Below, one piece after another: positions 21,885 to 34,018 of a stretch of DNA of 64,000 nucleotides. The translations under genes and the position numbers were made by a program. The DNA lies in NCBI RefSeq assembly GCF_037975245.1, contig NC_092576.1, positions 22,817,611 to 22,881,610 on the forward strand, written 5' to 3'. The notes under the pieces were generated by a model. That model was not told the DNA's origin and did no database searches. It saw only the letters and a list, made by a program, of their open reading frames with translations. Within the stretch, counting starts at the first letter, position 1. Each line of letters begins with the position of its first letter. The DNA comes from Apostichopus japonicus. Lineage: Eukaryota; Echinodermata; Holothuroidea; Aspidochirotida; Stichopodidae.

Positions 21885-21975
21885 TTTATTATTTATTCCA
21901 TTTCCAAGGCACTCTTGATATACACCTGGCGTGACATATTCATGATCATACGGTTTCAGTTTCGATGTAAGGGTA
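21885..21975 (-). other. Possible alternative 3' exon giving a soluble Ig protein
   Basis: Acceptor (cattctctctcaacccaag) in phase 1 would add VPLHRN and a stop (21958-21956) to the third Ig exon. Two AATAAA signals (21897-21892 and 21890-21885, minus strand) follow within 70 bases. This would end the transcript after three Ig domains. No transmembrane exon was found downstream, so a soluble product, or at least an independent Ig gene, is plausible. Purely sequence inference. Confidence 0.22.
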
Positions 21976-22130
21976 CTTGGGTTGAGAGAGAATGAAGTGC
22001 TTAGTTTCGAGCCCAGGCTGTACTTTGGGGGAACTTTCCTTACACAAGAACTTGGCTTAAATGACGAATATATAAAACGCTTAGTAAGAAAATTTACAAC
22101 GTTGTCTTGCAAAAATGCATACATCCTCAC

Positions 22131-22460
22131 CATATGTAACATAGTGTGCCTTGACAGACCTCTCACGTCCTGCAACACCGCTTTTACTCAGGCAAACGAC
22201 GCTACCAGTCTTATCTTTTGGACGGAATGTCAGGAACGAGACCGAATCGTAGGTGTACTCATTGGTAGGACTGCTAAGACTTCGTGTAGTAGAATTCGCA
22301 ACTAATTGATTTGCTGGGACATCGTTAATAAGCCAACTTAGTTCATCCACTGGCCTTGCTCCAAATGATGAACATACAGCTGATAGTGTGGCCAACATTT
22401 CGACATGGACGACGTTATAAGTTTCTTGATTGTTAATCAGGAGATGGGTTGTAGGAACAA
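22131..22460 (-). CDS. Third Ig domain exon, minus-strand receptor
   Basis: Symmetric phase 1-1 exon (acceptor ttatctaacag, donor gtgagg), 110 codons. C2-like Ig fold: LSAVCSSFG with the B-strand Cys, ELSWLIND with the core Trp, and GSVVCLSKS with the F-strand Cys. Two NxS/T sites are present. It starts V-V-P like the other Ig exons of the locus (V-E-P), which supports the assigned splice site. Confidence 0.82.
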
Positions 22461-24006
22461 CTGTTAGATAAGTCATGATCAGATAACGGGAATGGATTTG
22501 GTATATGCCCATTGGTGCAATAAGAAAGCAAACAGTGTTTATAGAAAAAAATCTTCATCCAATCCCTCGTTTTCTTTCATAATGCAAGATATATTCCAAC
22601 ACCGTAATAACCTACAAATATCCTTGATTCTAAACCAAACTTACAGTCTATTATTATCAAATTAGTTTATGATGTCACCAAATGAAACGCTTAAAATTAG
22701 GTACTAAACACATATCATTTTTTGTGATGTCGTTTTGAGATTATTGTGCTAATTCAAAGCAATAATCTGATAATTAAATGTACAATTTCGTCATGGGAGA
22801 GTTGACTTTTTTGCACGTTTTTTGCACGTTTTTGCAACATTTACAACGATATGATTGATACAAGAGTGTAAGAACTTTATTAACGTAAAATATGTGTGCA
22901 ATGAGGCAAGTTACTCCTTACCATAGGTTTCGTATTGAACACGGATTGACTGTGCGGGAAAACTGTATTGGTCCCTGCTCACACATTTGATTGTGCCATT
23001 TAAACGTCGTGGTACAAATATAACTTCCAAGACAGTATCATAAGTGTGTCCATCTCTTCGATTTGAGCTGATGTTGTGGTTAACCTTAAGTGCGTCTTCG
23101 TGGGCTATTTCATACGTTAAATTAACTTGTGGGCGACTCCTGACTGCCATGCATTTCACCGATGTCTCTGCACCATGCTCCAAGAAAGCCCGCGTGATGT
23201 TTTCGTCATCATTTACAATAATCTTTGAAAGTGGTTCAACTGTCAGGGAGTAAAGTAAAATGATGTGACTAAACAATACATTTAAATCAGGAAATGTACT
23301 TTACTTTAGAAATGTCTGGAGGATATTGTAGCTTATGACAAGTTAACAACAAAAGAGATTAAAAAAACGATTATCTGATGAGTATTTGCGAAGTTGATAT
23401 GATTCTATCCTTCGATATGCAAAACTTAAAGTATATATTTTACTTACATATGTCGTATCTAGGTCCTGTTGATGTATAGTTTAATTCAATTAAATTTTAA
23501 CCCTATAATGATCATTTTGTAAAGTCATCGGAGTATTTGTCACGACATTTCAATACAAATGGCGCAATGAGTACATTTTATAATTAACAGAAGCCCTTGG
23601 AGTAAAAAGAAGAGACAAAAAACAGCATATAAGTTCATTAATTCAGGTCATTGATAAACTAACCTTCCACTCCAAGTATGTACGTTTCAGCCAGACGAGA
23701 GTCGATAACGCATGTATAATTTCCTTCGTTGTTAACTTTCAAGAATGGTATTTTCAGAGAATAGTCATCTTGAAGAATTAAGGTTTTTCGATATATTGCC
23801 TTGGTAGGGATTCTGTTAATGTACAGTGTCTCGCCATTTTGTTTCCAGTTACCAGGTAGTTGTGGGATTTTGCTACAATTTAAAATCACTTCGCTTCCAA
23901 CGAGTCGCTTCACAATATATTTATGTGGAGAACTCTGTTTTGCAAAAGAATCGATGGAAACCGCTAACATTAGAAAGAAAACTTTCCCAAACGTCACTGA
24001 TTCCAT
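22131..24006 (-). CDS. Gene model A1: secreted or ectodomain three-Ig protein
   Basis: Exons 24006-23664, 23239-22922 and 22460-22131 join in frame (phase 1 throughout), giving a signal peptide and three Ig domains of about 330 residues. The next exon in phase on this strand is the DED exon at 19387, so an Ig-DED-NACHT-LRR protein is possible by phase. I could not find a transmembrane exon in the 2.7-kb gap, and without one the Ig and DED parts would be on opposite sides of a membrane. So either a TM exon was missed or A1 and the DED-NACHT gene are separate. It starts head-to-head with the plus-strand receptor. Confidence 0.7.
22922..23239 (-). CDS. Second Ig domain exon, minus-strand receptor
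   Basis: Symmetric phase 1-1 exon (acceptor ctccctgacag, donor gtaagg), 106 codons starting VEPLSKI. Cys pair in TSVKCMAV and GTIKCVSRD. The usual core Trp is replaced (VNLTYEI). Several N-glycosylation sequons are visible (NIT, NLT, NIS, NGT). It has the same exon start as exon 27544-28191 of the plus-strand gene (VEPRQEH), which shows common origin. Confidence 0.82.
23664..24006 (-). CDS. Signal peptide and first Ig domain exon, minus-strand receptor
   Basis: The ATG at 24006 is followed by a signal peptide (KVFFLMLAVSIDSFA, cleavage likely after Ala) and a canonical V/I-type Ig domain: VILNCSKI, GNWKQNG, then NNEGNYTCVID. The exon ends in phase 1 (gga gtg gaa g, then gttagt). Unlike the plus-strand gene, signal peptide and first Ig share one exon. 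Extracellular role is inferred from the signal peptide. Ligand unknown. Confidence 0.82.
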
Positions 24007-26086
24007 GGGAGTATGGTATAATGTCGTTACTACAAAACGACACACAAAGTGCAGAGTACATAAAATATAAAAGCATAGATTAAAATAGCACCCACATCCT
24101 CGTCAAGCTTCAGGTAAACATCTTCAAATCGTAACTGAAGGTAAACATTTTCAAAACAATTTGCTTCAACGTTTCGATGTTTGCTGTTTGTGGAAATATT
24201 TAGAAAATAGAAATTGAATGTCACACTATTTACGTGATATGGGTTCTTTATACTTTGCCAATATTACTATTATGAATCAAAGTATGTGACATTGTGCATC
24301 TGTTTTTTGTAATTTTTTAACGACTTTCGGTTTTATTTCTTTGAACCTGAAGTTCCTTTAGTGAATTGTATCAATAAAAATTCAACATAATTAAAAGGGG
24401 TGTTACGTCTCATAAACTATCACTTTCAGTTTTAACAGTTGCTTGGCATTATTTCATATAATATTCTATTAAGTATTCAAAAATCATCATGATAATAGAG
24501 GTATAGCAAAAGTAATGTTATGAAAAAGAAACTGTATGCCACAATAGTTTCAGTGTTCATGTAGAATCTGTCAATTATAAAATGATCTTTATTAAAGTCT
24601 GAAGCACCATTCATCTGCTATTCTTTTGTAGACTGATGCAATAGGTTCAACTTTTAGATGAACTATCACTTTCAAATTAAGCAGTTGGTTGGCATCATTC
24701 CAGGCAGCCTATAATTTGTTTCAGTTTTCCTAGACCTTCCTTGATAATACTATGGCCGTTTATGAAACTCTCAAGGGTACTTGCTAGAATTGACTGAAGA
24801 ATACATTTAAACAAGTAATGTTTAAGTCATATGTTTAGTTTAATTTGTCATAATCTGTCAGCACTAAACGTAATTTCTAATGAAATTGGAGGTAAGGTAC
24901 CTTTAAGCAAAGTTTTCAACAACATTGCAATATGAATTGTGATTAAAAAAGAGCAAGTAAAACCTGTACATTGAATGTGTTTATACAGATATACTGTTAC
25001 GGGATCCAAGCCAAAGTTACTAGCCTCGACCATTTCCAACCTTCTAGTTATCTAGCAAGTCAATCTAGAAATTCAACTTTAGGCATAAGCAAATGATCAA
25101 TGGAAGCATGGCTGAGAAAATATGAAGAGAAATTTAAGATATTTTCCCCCTGCCTAACCGACGTGCAGTATTCATATAAATTTACATGGTAATCGTTGTA
25201 CTAGAACGACAAATGGGGCGAAGCATATATGTGAGGTAATTTAGTATTTTAATGTACTGTTTAAGCCTAATTCCTACGACAAGTACGACGCAAGACAGGT
25301 CAATCGCTATATTGATATCAACATATTATCACACAAATAAGAACAATCAAGCCAAGCTCGTCAGACGCTGCGTGGTATTTATTAAAATTAAGGGAAATTT
25401 ATTAACCTGCCCGTTGTGTACAATTACATCTGTGTAAGTTAGGAAAGAAATTACAACTTCAATCCATTTTTTGGTTGATATTATTGACATGTAAAAAACA
25501 TGATGGCACAAACAAGAGTAGTATGTGTAATGCGATAACTAACAAGCTCGTTTGGAATACTTTTTATGAGACGGTACTCTCAAAGCATAACGTGCAGTAC
25601 TGAATGATACAAATATTTAAAAACATTATTTAGTTTTGTTTGACAGTTGCCTACCTTAGATAAACAATGTTTGTGTAGACTGCTAAAATCAAAGTCAGAG
25701 ATATCACGGGTTTGCCGTTAAAGATCAAAGTTTCATAAGTTGTGTTAGTTGGTGCGTAGTTCCAAAGGCTAAGTATTTATGTGCAAACAAAACCTCTTTG
25801 CTTACACTTTTCAAGCAATAATCATCAAATGCTTACAGTTATCTACCGAGTTCTATTTTTGTCAGTCTTCATAAGCGTTTACTGTTCAAGTTTGTACATA
25901 TAAAATGCAGTATTCACTGGCAAGAGTTGAAAACATCATCTTTGTGCTTTATAGAGATTTCCAGAAGCTATTTCACCTGTTATATTTTCGTGATATGGTC
26001 GTTTGGCTTTTAAATAGGAACTCAAACGTTTCTTTTTCCTTCTATTTTCTGATTCTTGACGGTTAGCGTTAACACAACACGGCACA
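24007..26086. promoter_or_regulatory. Divergent intergenic region between the two receptor genes
   Basis: The start codons at 24006 (minus) and 26087 (plus) face away from each other across 2.08 kb with no other gene. Both promoters must lie here. TATA-like strings occur (TAAAATATAAAAG near 24060 for the minus gene, TTTAAATAGG near 26009 for the plus gene). The plus-strand ATG has A at -3 and G at +4, a strong context. I see no repeat or element in this stretch. Confidence 0.5.
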
Positions 26087-26144
26087 ATGGGTCATATGTT
26101 CCAGGCAATATTTCTTTTATTGCATGTGTGTGCATCTATTGCAG
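26087..26144 (+). CDS. Exon 1, signal peptide (gene B)
   Basis: ATG in strong context (ACAATGG) opens a signal peptide (MFQAIFLLLHVCASIA) and ends in phase 1 at GCA G, then gtaagc. Confidence 0.8.
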
Positions 26145-28256
26145 GTAAGCAAGCTCTGTATGATTTTTAATGAGCTTTGTCCTTTCTGGCTATGACTGGC
26201 CCCATTAGCTGTTTTAGGCTAAATGACAAGTTAAGAAACCACTTCCTAAGCTATGCAAAGAAGCTTGGCAACTATTTTGTGCATGCTAAATTTCTCTGTG
26301 CATGTTGAAAGAATTAATGCATTTCTTATCTTTTTCAGACTCTGAAAATGGTGATCTATGTTTGAGTCCACAATATATGCCGCTAGGCCAAAATGGCAGT
26401 ATAAATTGTGACTTCGGTGACCAGTTTTATGGCGTGTATTGGTATAACTCTTCAGACTATGAAAATACAGAGCCAATACTGTATTTTACGAACCGGCAAA
26501 AGAGTGGGCTAGGATACGACACAGAGGAGTTCAATATTTTCCAAAACGGCTCACTCATCATCAACAATGTCTCTCTACAGCACGAGGGGGACTTTACTGT
26601 TATTATGTTCAGAGAAGAATCTGGGGTTACAATACCCAATTTCGTGAAAGTTATTGTTACAGGTAAACACTGTATTCGGTTTCCAAATTACTGAAAGCAA
26701 TATTAAGATACATTTCAATGGATTATTCAAGAGTATTTACATGACTATTATACATGTTTGAAAGTTTTTGTGATCACTGTCAGCAGTATTTTAGTTCCAA
26801 TACGGTCAGTAATGGGAACACTACATATAATACGAATCCTTCTATCAAACGGCTCATCATCAGTGTTATAATCACAGTATTATTTATGTGTAAGATTGGA
26901 TGTGTACTATTTGCATCTGGCCTATACAATGTAGGTTAAAACCTTGATTCACACTAAAGCTATAAAAAGCTCAGCTGCACAAAAAAGTGTTTAACACAAC
27001 AAAATGACCTCCCAATTGAACGTTTAACTAGAATACCTGATACAACATTCATGAAATAAGGTTAAGCGTTTTTCATTATCAAGGATTTCAACCAGTTTCA
27101 ACAATCTCAGCTTAAAACAAATACATTTCCATATTGATCGGTAGCCATTTATCAGCGATGGGAAGCTGCTCAGGCAAACATGTCGTTAAAAGTGCATTTA
27201 ATACTGGTATGCAAGCAGGCTAAAAATTTAAAGCATATAGCCACAAGTTGTTACTCTTATCTTTTATTTTATATTACGAAAGAATAATTTGAAGAGACAA
27301 TTTAAGCTGACAGACATGTATAGGCCATCGTTTTTCGAGGTACCACATATGCTGTATAAATAGCAAATAATCCAATATAGTTTATATATATATATATATC
27401 TCTAATGCGGATGAAATTAACATTGCTTATTGTTTCTCAAAGGTAATATTTAAATTATCAATACTTCTCGTAATCAAAATTTTGAACACTTTCACATAAA
27501 CTTTCTAACACTGTCCTTAAATGATGCATTATTTATTCAACAGTTGAACCACGGCAAGAACATCCCATTATCGATGCATGCAATGGCGAAAGAGTTTGCG
27601 TTCAGCCAACTAACCAACTTAATAAGCTAACTTGTTACGTTGAAAGCTACAGACCCCCAAACAATCTTTCATTTTCTATAATTACCACTAACGAAAGTCT
27701 TCCACTTTCTATAAGTCTATCACACTCACGAAATGGTGATTTATACACAACAACCGCTAACTTAGAATTGCCAATTGATAACGCAAATATCATCAATGTT
27801 GTTTCATGTGCAAGATCAAGTCCGCCTTATTTGTTGAATAATGATAACTCAGTTATTATTCTCCAAAGTAGTAAACTAGACTTATATGAAACAAAACCGA
27901 CAAAAATGTACGTTGAGCAAGGAAAAACAGCCATTTTACAGTGCTCTCACCAGCCTTCGATTTATTATGTTTGGATGTACTTGAAAGCGTCTGGGGTTTT
28001 GAATAGTGTATCTGAAACTATTGAGCACCCTATAAACTATGAACATGTTGTGAACAGTAAATACCTGCTCCGTACAGGGACAAAGGATTTGCAAGTACAA
28101 GACAGCGTTGTAGATGACGAAGGAATTTACATTTGTGTGTTCGGTGACGGAATCATCGAATATGTAACAACCTTTGAACTAAATGTGTATAGTAAGTAGT
28201 TATTATGCTTCCGCCTTCGCTTCGCAGTTATCTTATTTATATATCTTCTTTGTTAT

Positions 28257-28340
<84 letters not shown>

Positions 28341-31300
28341 ATGCAAGTGGTATGACAGATATATAGTAATTCAATAAAGAATAACACACCAGAAAAATTC
28401 CATTTCACGACCGGTTTCGTCCTTTTGGGACTCATCAGGCGAAGGTAGGAATCGAACCCCGGATTTTCGTGTCACGAACCGAAGTCCATACCACTCGACC
28501 ACAGTGATTCTACTGGTGTGTTAAAGCGTATAAATAGGAAGAAACCGGTCGTGAAGTGGAATTTTTCTGGTGTGTTATTCTTTATTGAATTACTATATAT
28601 CTGTCATACCACTTGCATACACATTCTATTCTTATTTACGGCTTGGCTTGCCTAAAGAGTGGTTATTCTGTGTAAAATTGTCAGATTTAAAAGCGCCAGG
28701 GGTGCATTCTGTACAATCATAACACTTGGGTAATACGCCCTTATTGACAGTTGAAGAAAGCCAATTTATACGCTTTAACACACCAGTAGAATCACTATGG
28801 TCGAGTGGTACGGACTTCGGTTCGTGACTCGAAGATCCGGGGTTCGATTCCTACCTTCGACTGATGAGTCCCAAAAGGACGAAACCGGTCGTGAAGTGGA
28901 ATTTTTCTGGTGTGTTATTCTTTATTGAATTACTATATATATATATATATATATTATTTAGACAAAATCAGACAAAATTGTCAAAATAAGGAGCACTGCT
29001 TTAGAAAATATATTGAAATGTTTGGTCCCATGTTATGGATCAGTATGGTTTTTTGTTAGGTATCATATTTCTACAACCGTATAGCAAAGTATAAACAAGT
29101 TGAATGGATTTCCTTATTACTTCATTGACGTTCCCCTAGAGTTCCCCGAGCCTCCCGGCTTACTCGTTGATGGATGCAGCCTTGGTCAGTACTGTGAGAT
29201 TCAATCTGCAGGGTATGGTCTACTAATATGTAGAGTACGTGGAATCCATCCGTTGTTAAATATAACTTGGAGCGTCGTAGAGGGAGTGCCGAAAAGTGTC
29301 GTATTCCGCAACGAAAAACTCTACGCCAACAAAATAGGAGACACGTATGATGTGACCATCAATACAGAGTTTGAAATAAAGAACAAAGCGGCAGATAACA
29401 TACCAGTGGAATGTACAGTCGACCTGGCGAGTAACCATCCACTCCCATTTCATTGGTCAAGAAAAGTATACATAGTTCCCGAGACAGGTGAGCGGTAAAT
29501 CAACACATAATAGTCTTTTAACAGTCATCTCAAATTATTATCTCCCCAATTCCCTCATTTCTACTTTGGAAGCATAAAAATAGAATTGCATTTAAACCGG
29601 AAGTTAAGTATTTCTTCTTACTGTGTACAGAAGAGTAAGCTTTGCTGAATGTGCATATCGCATGTGTTGCAAATCAATGAAAAACTAAATTATATCGGTT
29701 ATTCCCTTTACAACACTCATATAATGTGTAACACATGTACAGATTGCTAGATTCAGGATTCAAGCGAATGTTCAGAAATACGTATGTCAAAATGCTAATA
29801 TCATATGCATCGCCTATTATACACAGTTACTTAATCAGTTGTCACGAATGAATTTACTGAAAATTATTTTATAACGAAAGCTGAAATATTTACTTGTATG
29901 TGAGCACCCATGAACAAAATGAATGCAGTGAAATTGGTATACTTTTACACATCGAGTGTAGTTGTAGATGGGATAGAGAACAAATAATAATACTACCAGT
30001 TTCTCTGGGTGTACTTCTTTCAGCTGAGGAAAAGACAACAGTGATACCAAACGAATCCTATATCAGACAATCACCCATGAAGATTATTTTGCCAATCGCA
30101 GCAGCCTTGGCTATTATTATAATAATTACAGCCGTTTTATGCTCCAAAGGTAATTCTTTTCGAAGAAATATGGCGTTTATACCGCAATATAAATTAATAG
30201 GCAATATTGATTACATGGTATAACTTTGCATGTAATGAAAAAAAAAATTGTTAACCAATACGATCTCTATAACTAAGTTGTTGTAATTTCCCACAAGCAA
30301 AGTTATGGCTATGGAAATGTCAATTTAATTCAGAGATACGTCTTGCATTATGCTAGTAGAACATAGCAGCCCTAACTAGGACTGTATAAGTACTTCAGAG
30401 AGATACGTTTAACAAAAACAAACTGGAAACCTAATATTTACCAAGTAACATTGTACTAAAGAACATGTGTTTTAAACATCTTCTTATGCAGACCATCTGT
30501 GTTTTGCCCCTTTCAGTTAATTCGACAAACATAAGAAAACCGAAGAGAAGCAAACGTAATAGGACAAATGTTGAAGAGGTATCATTCTATTTTACATTTT
30601 GGTTCTTCCATTGCTTTCACTTTATATAGGCATGATAGATCATTTCCTTAAATCAGTTGCCTTTGATTTTTGCTTTGTTCTCTTGCAGGGTATTCCAATG
30701 ATGACACAAACGTCCCAAACCACATCAGGTAAACATGTTTTCGTGATTCGTTAGGTCCTCGTAAGGGAGGGGGGGGGGGGGGTCAACCTCGTTACTGCAA
30801 TTGACATTGATACTGATGTGATAATTTGATATTGTCTATTGAGCAGTCCTTAGTTGATCGATATATAAATAACAAATATTTAAAACAACATGATAGAGAA
30901 ATGTTTTTTAAAGCAGCAAAACATAAAAAAACTATTTACCTTGAACTAGGAATGTTGATAGATATTTTCATAAAATTGTGACTTTTCAAATTTATTACGT
31001 GCTAACCTCAACTTAGTCGGAGCATTAAAATTCTTATTTCGTTTAAAGACGCTCTCTTTTTGATATTTTTCGATGGAACAAAAATTCATAGTAGGTGATT
31101 ATTTTGCTTGAATAGCAAATTTATACTTTACGTATTTCAGTTGTATGGATACGTTGATGATATTTTCTCGATAAAGAACATAAACTGTGACTACAATATC
31201 ATCTAAATTTTAAGAATTAGTTAATATACACTAAATATGCTACTGAAAACCGGTGAAAATTGTTGAAAAATAGAACAGTAACGTTATAACCGAAATATAA

Positions 31301-33922
31301 AACTATTTGATGTACTCTACGAGAATAATTGTTCTCTTACACAATGTCTTCTCATTGATATTACTTTCCTGCATTATTTTCCAGAAAAGACCCTTATATC
31401 TTTAAGCAACAACTCATCAGCAAATACAAAGAACACTGCGAAGCTGTGAGACGCTTACCACGTAAAACAAAGACGGCAATTACAGAAATATTCTTTGAGG
31501 AAGACATTGAAATTTTAGCTGAAGACTCTGGTGACAAAGACATCTGGAACGAACTAGATTCTTGTCATCACATCATTGACGAGAATACTGCAAAAGATGC
31601 TCGAATAATACTTGAAGGGGGTGCAGGATATGAAAAATCAATTTTGTGTCTAAAGATGGCATACGATTGGTACAAGAAGGAGGAAGCTTCTCCATTAAAA
31701 AATATTGATATGTTCATTTTGCTTTACATGCGGTATTTGGGAAATAACATATCCCTTCATCAAGCAATCAAACAACATCTACTGCCGAGTGATTCGCAAT
31801 TAACACCAGAAGACATCAGAAAAATCATATCTACGTCTAATTCGATTGTTCTTGTGTTAGATAGTTTTAACAGATGGCCACACGTTAGTAACTACCAAGA
31901 GACTGAGATAAAGAAAGTCATGATGAAGCAAAAACTTCAAAATTGCAGAGTTATTATTACTACAAGGACAGCTGTTTTGCCAGAATATTATTCTAGACTT
32001 ACCACAAGAATGCGTCTATCTGGGTTCGATGATAAAGCACGAGAAAAATACATTCGTATGGTTGTAGCGCCTCATGACCAACCTGAAGTCGACCGAAGCA
32101 AAAGTCTGTTTGAAAAAGTTCCAGGAATTTTTGCTTTTTGCCAAGTGCCGCTTTTCTTCACTTTGTTAACTGAGTTAACACACCAACAAACAATTGATGT
32201 CATAACCGATTCAACTGTGACCAAATTCTTTCAAAGCATTTTGGATGGTCTAAGGGAAGCACTTTTAGTAGATGTAAAACACACACGAGGTAACGGTAGT
32301 AATTACTTAACGAGAAAGAACAGTGAACAATCTCTTCATAGTGAGGCCCTAAAAGGACTTTCTAGGAAAGATAAAGGCTTGCTCTGGAACAAGTCTAAAT
32401 TTAAGTCATCCGTCGGTAAAGATGTATATGAAACATATAAGACAATAGGTATCTTAGTAGAGGAAGAGGTATATGACAATACCAGTATGAATAAATCAGG
32501 GAACTCCACGAACATGGAATATTTGACAAAAGTTAAGTTTTACCATAACGTTTTTTATGAATGGTTTGCATCTCAAGAACTTTCTAAAATATTAGCTTCA
32601 ATAAAATCCCATAAAGTGAACAAATTGTTGCAGGACATCGATCCCTTTGACCACCAGTACGTGTTTCGCTTCGCTTGTGGCCTTAATGAAACGGCAGCCG
32701 AACACATAATTAAATATATGGAAACTATCAAAGATGGTGACAAGTTTGCAACACTTTGCATAATGGAAAAGTCAGAAGGAGGTATCAAGAACGTGAAAGA
32801 AGTGATAAAGCATATCTGTTCACTACCTGTTCATATATCGAGAGGGCAATCCCATCTATTGCAGAGGTCTTGTACACAGGTGCTGGTTCTGGCAGCAGAA
32901 CATAAAGTAAGCCAGATTCTAATTAAATAATTTCAAACACATGGTCTTCTTATAGAAATGCTTAGTTTCGCTTGGCCTGAAATTTAGGTAGTTCTTGCAA
33001 TTGCTTATAACACTGAGAAAGCGACCGCTATTGTTATCATCTTCCGACAGATGAAAAGATCCAAAGAAAATGGACAACTGGATAATTTTCTCTAGAATGT
33101 TGGGTTTACGATATTCTATAGTCTTCGCCTGTTTAAGTTTGGCGAAAGCTTACGGTAGTGGGAGAGCCCCTTTCTTCCACTTTACGGAGAAAATGTTGTC
33201 TCTGAAATGCCTTTCCTTATCAACTAATACTTTGTATAGAATTGCTTTGCTTAACACTGGATTCTGTAGCATTTAAAAATGTCTCTGTATGCGGATCGAT
33301 GATAAGACAATTCCTTTTGATTCCAAATGGAAGGGTAATAGAGGTTCTATCATTTTTCGATTTTCCACCTCCTTCATATCAGTTCCTTGTCGGATTTTGA
33401 TCAGGATGCACAGTCCTTTGAATAACATCCCGTCAACATATAATCCCTAATGTAGCATTAGACTTTACGGTTAATCAAGAACGGGATAATCTCTTATTTT
33501 TGAATTATTCATCGACACTTTCACGGTTGAAGTTTGTGTCCATCTATGGTGGTCACGTGGAATTTCACCAAACGGTACAAATACTATTGGTTTGGCTCAA
33601 ACTGTAAACTCTCCGAAGGGTCACTGGAAAATTCCTTTTAACTACTATAATGAAAATTTGGTAAAAAATTTCCATTCAATTGTAAGTTTGAAGCCAAAAA
33701 TATTCCAAAAAATATGATAATGGGATTATTTTTAGCTATTGTTTTGATTTATATTTTCAAAAAATATTTCAAAAACATGAACAGTGACAATGAGTTTTTC
33801 AGCCTAAGATAAATATGACATTGTGTATGAAGAAAAACATTTACAATGGTACGATTTTATAGTATTCTAACTTCTAACTTGAAACAACCTGACGATATTC
33901 GTTGTTTTTCTACAGTATTTAC

Positions 33923-34018
<96 letters not shown>

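Larger units (their letters stand above)
28334..28935. mobile_element. Inverted tRNA/hammerhead element, locus 2, inside intron 3 of gene B
   Basis: The minus-strand copy (28334-28525) and the plus-strand remnant (28535-28620) form an inverted pair with shared outer ends (GCAAGTGGTATGACAG and CTGTCATACCACTTGC). Next come the shared unit 28625-28715 and then a further full plus-strand module (28777-28930) ending in (AT)n. The remnant starts GAAACCGGTCGTGAAGTGG, that is, only the 3' half of the ribozyme after a deletion junction at about 28538. Both loci share the same order of parts, so this is one element family. Confidence 0.7.

Noticed and set aside
23377-23390. CTGATGAG string as another hammerhead core
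   Set aside because: No stem II or GAAA follows; it is a chance match.
28535-28620. Fourth full hammerhead
   Set aside because: Only the GAAACCGGTC half and stem I 3' strand are present. The CTGATGA core and stem II are missing, so it cannot fold.
30729-31389. A DED exon in gene B
   Set aside because: No frame in this intron matches the DED of the minus-strand gene.
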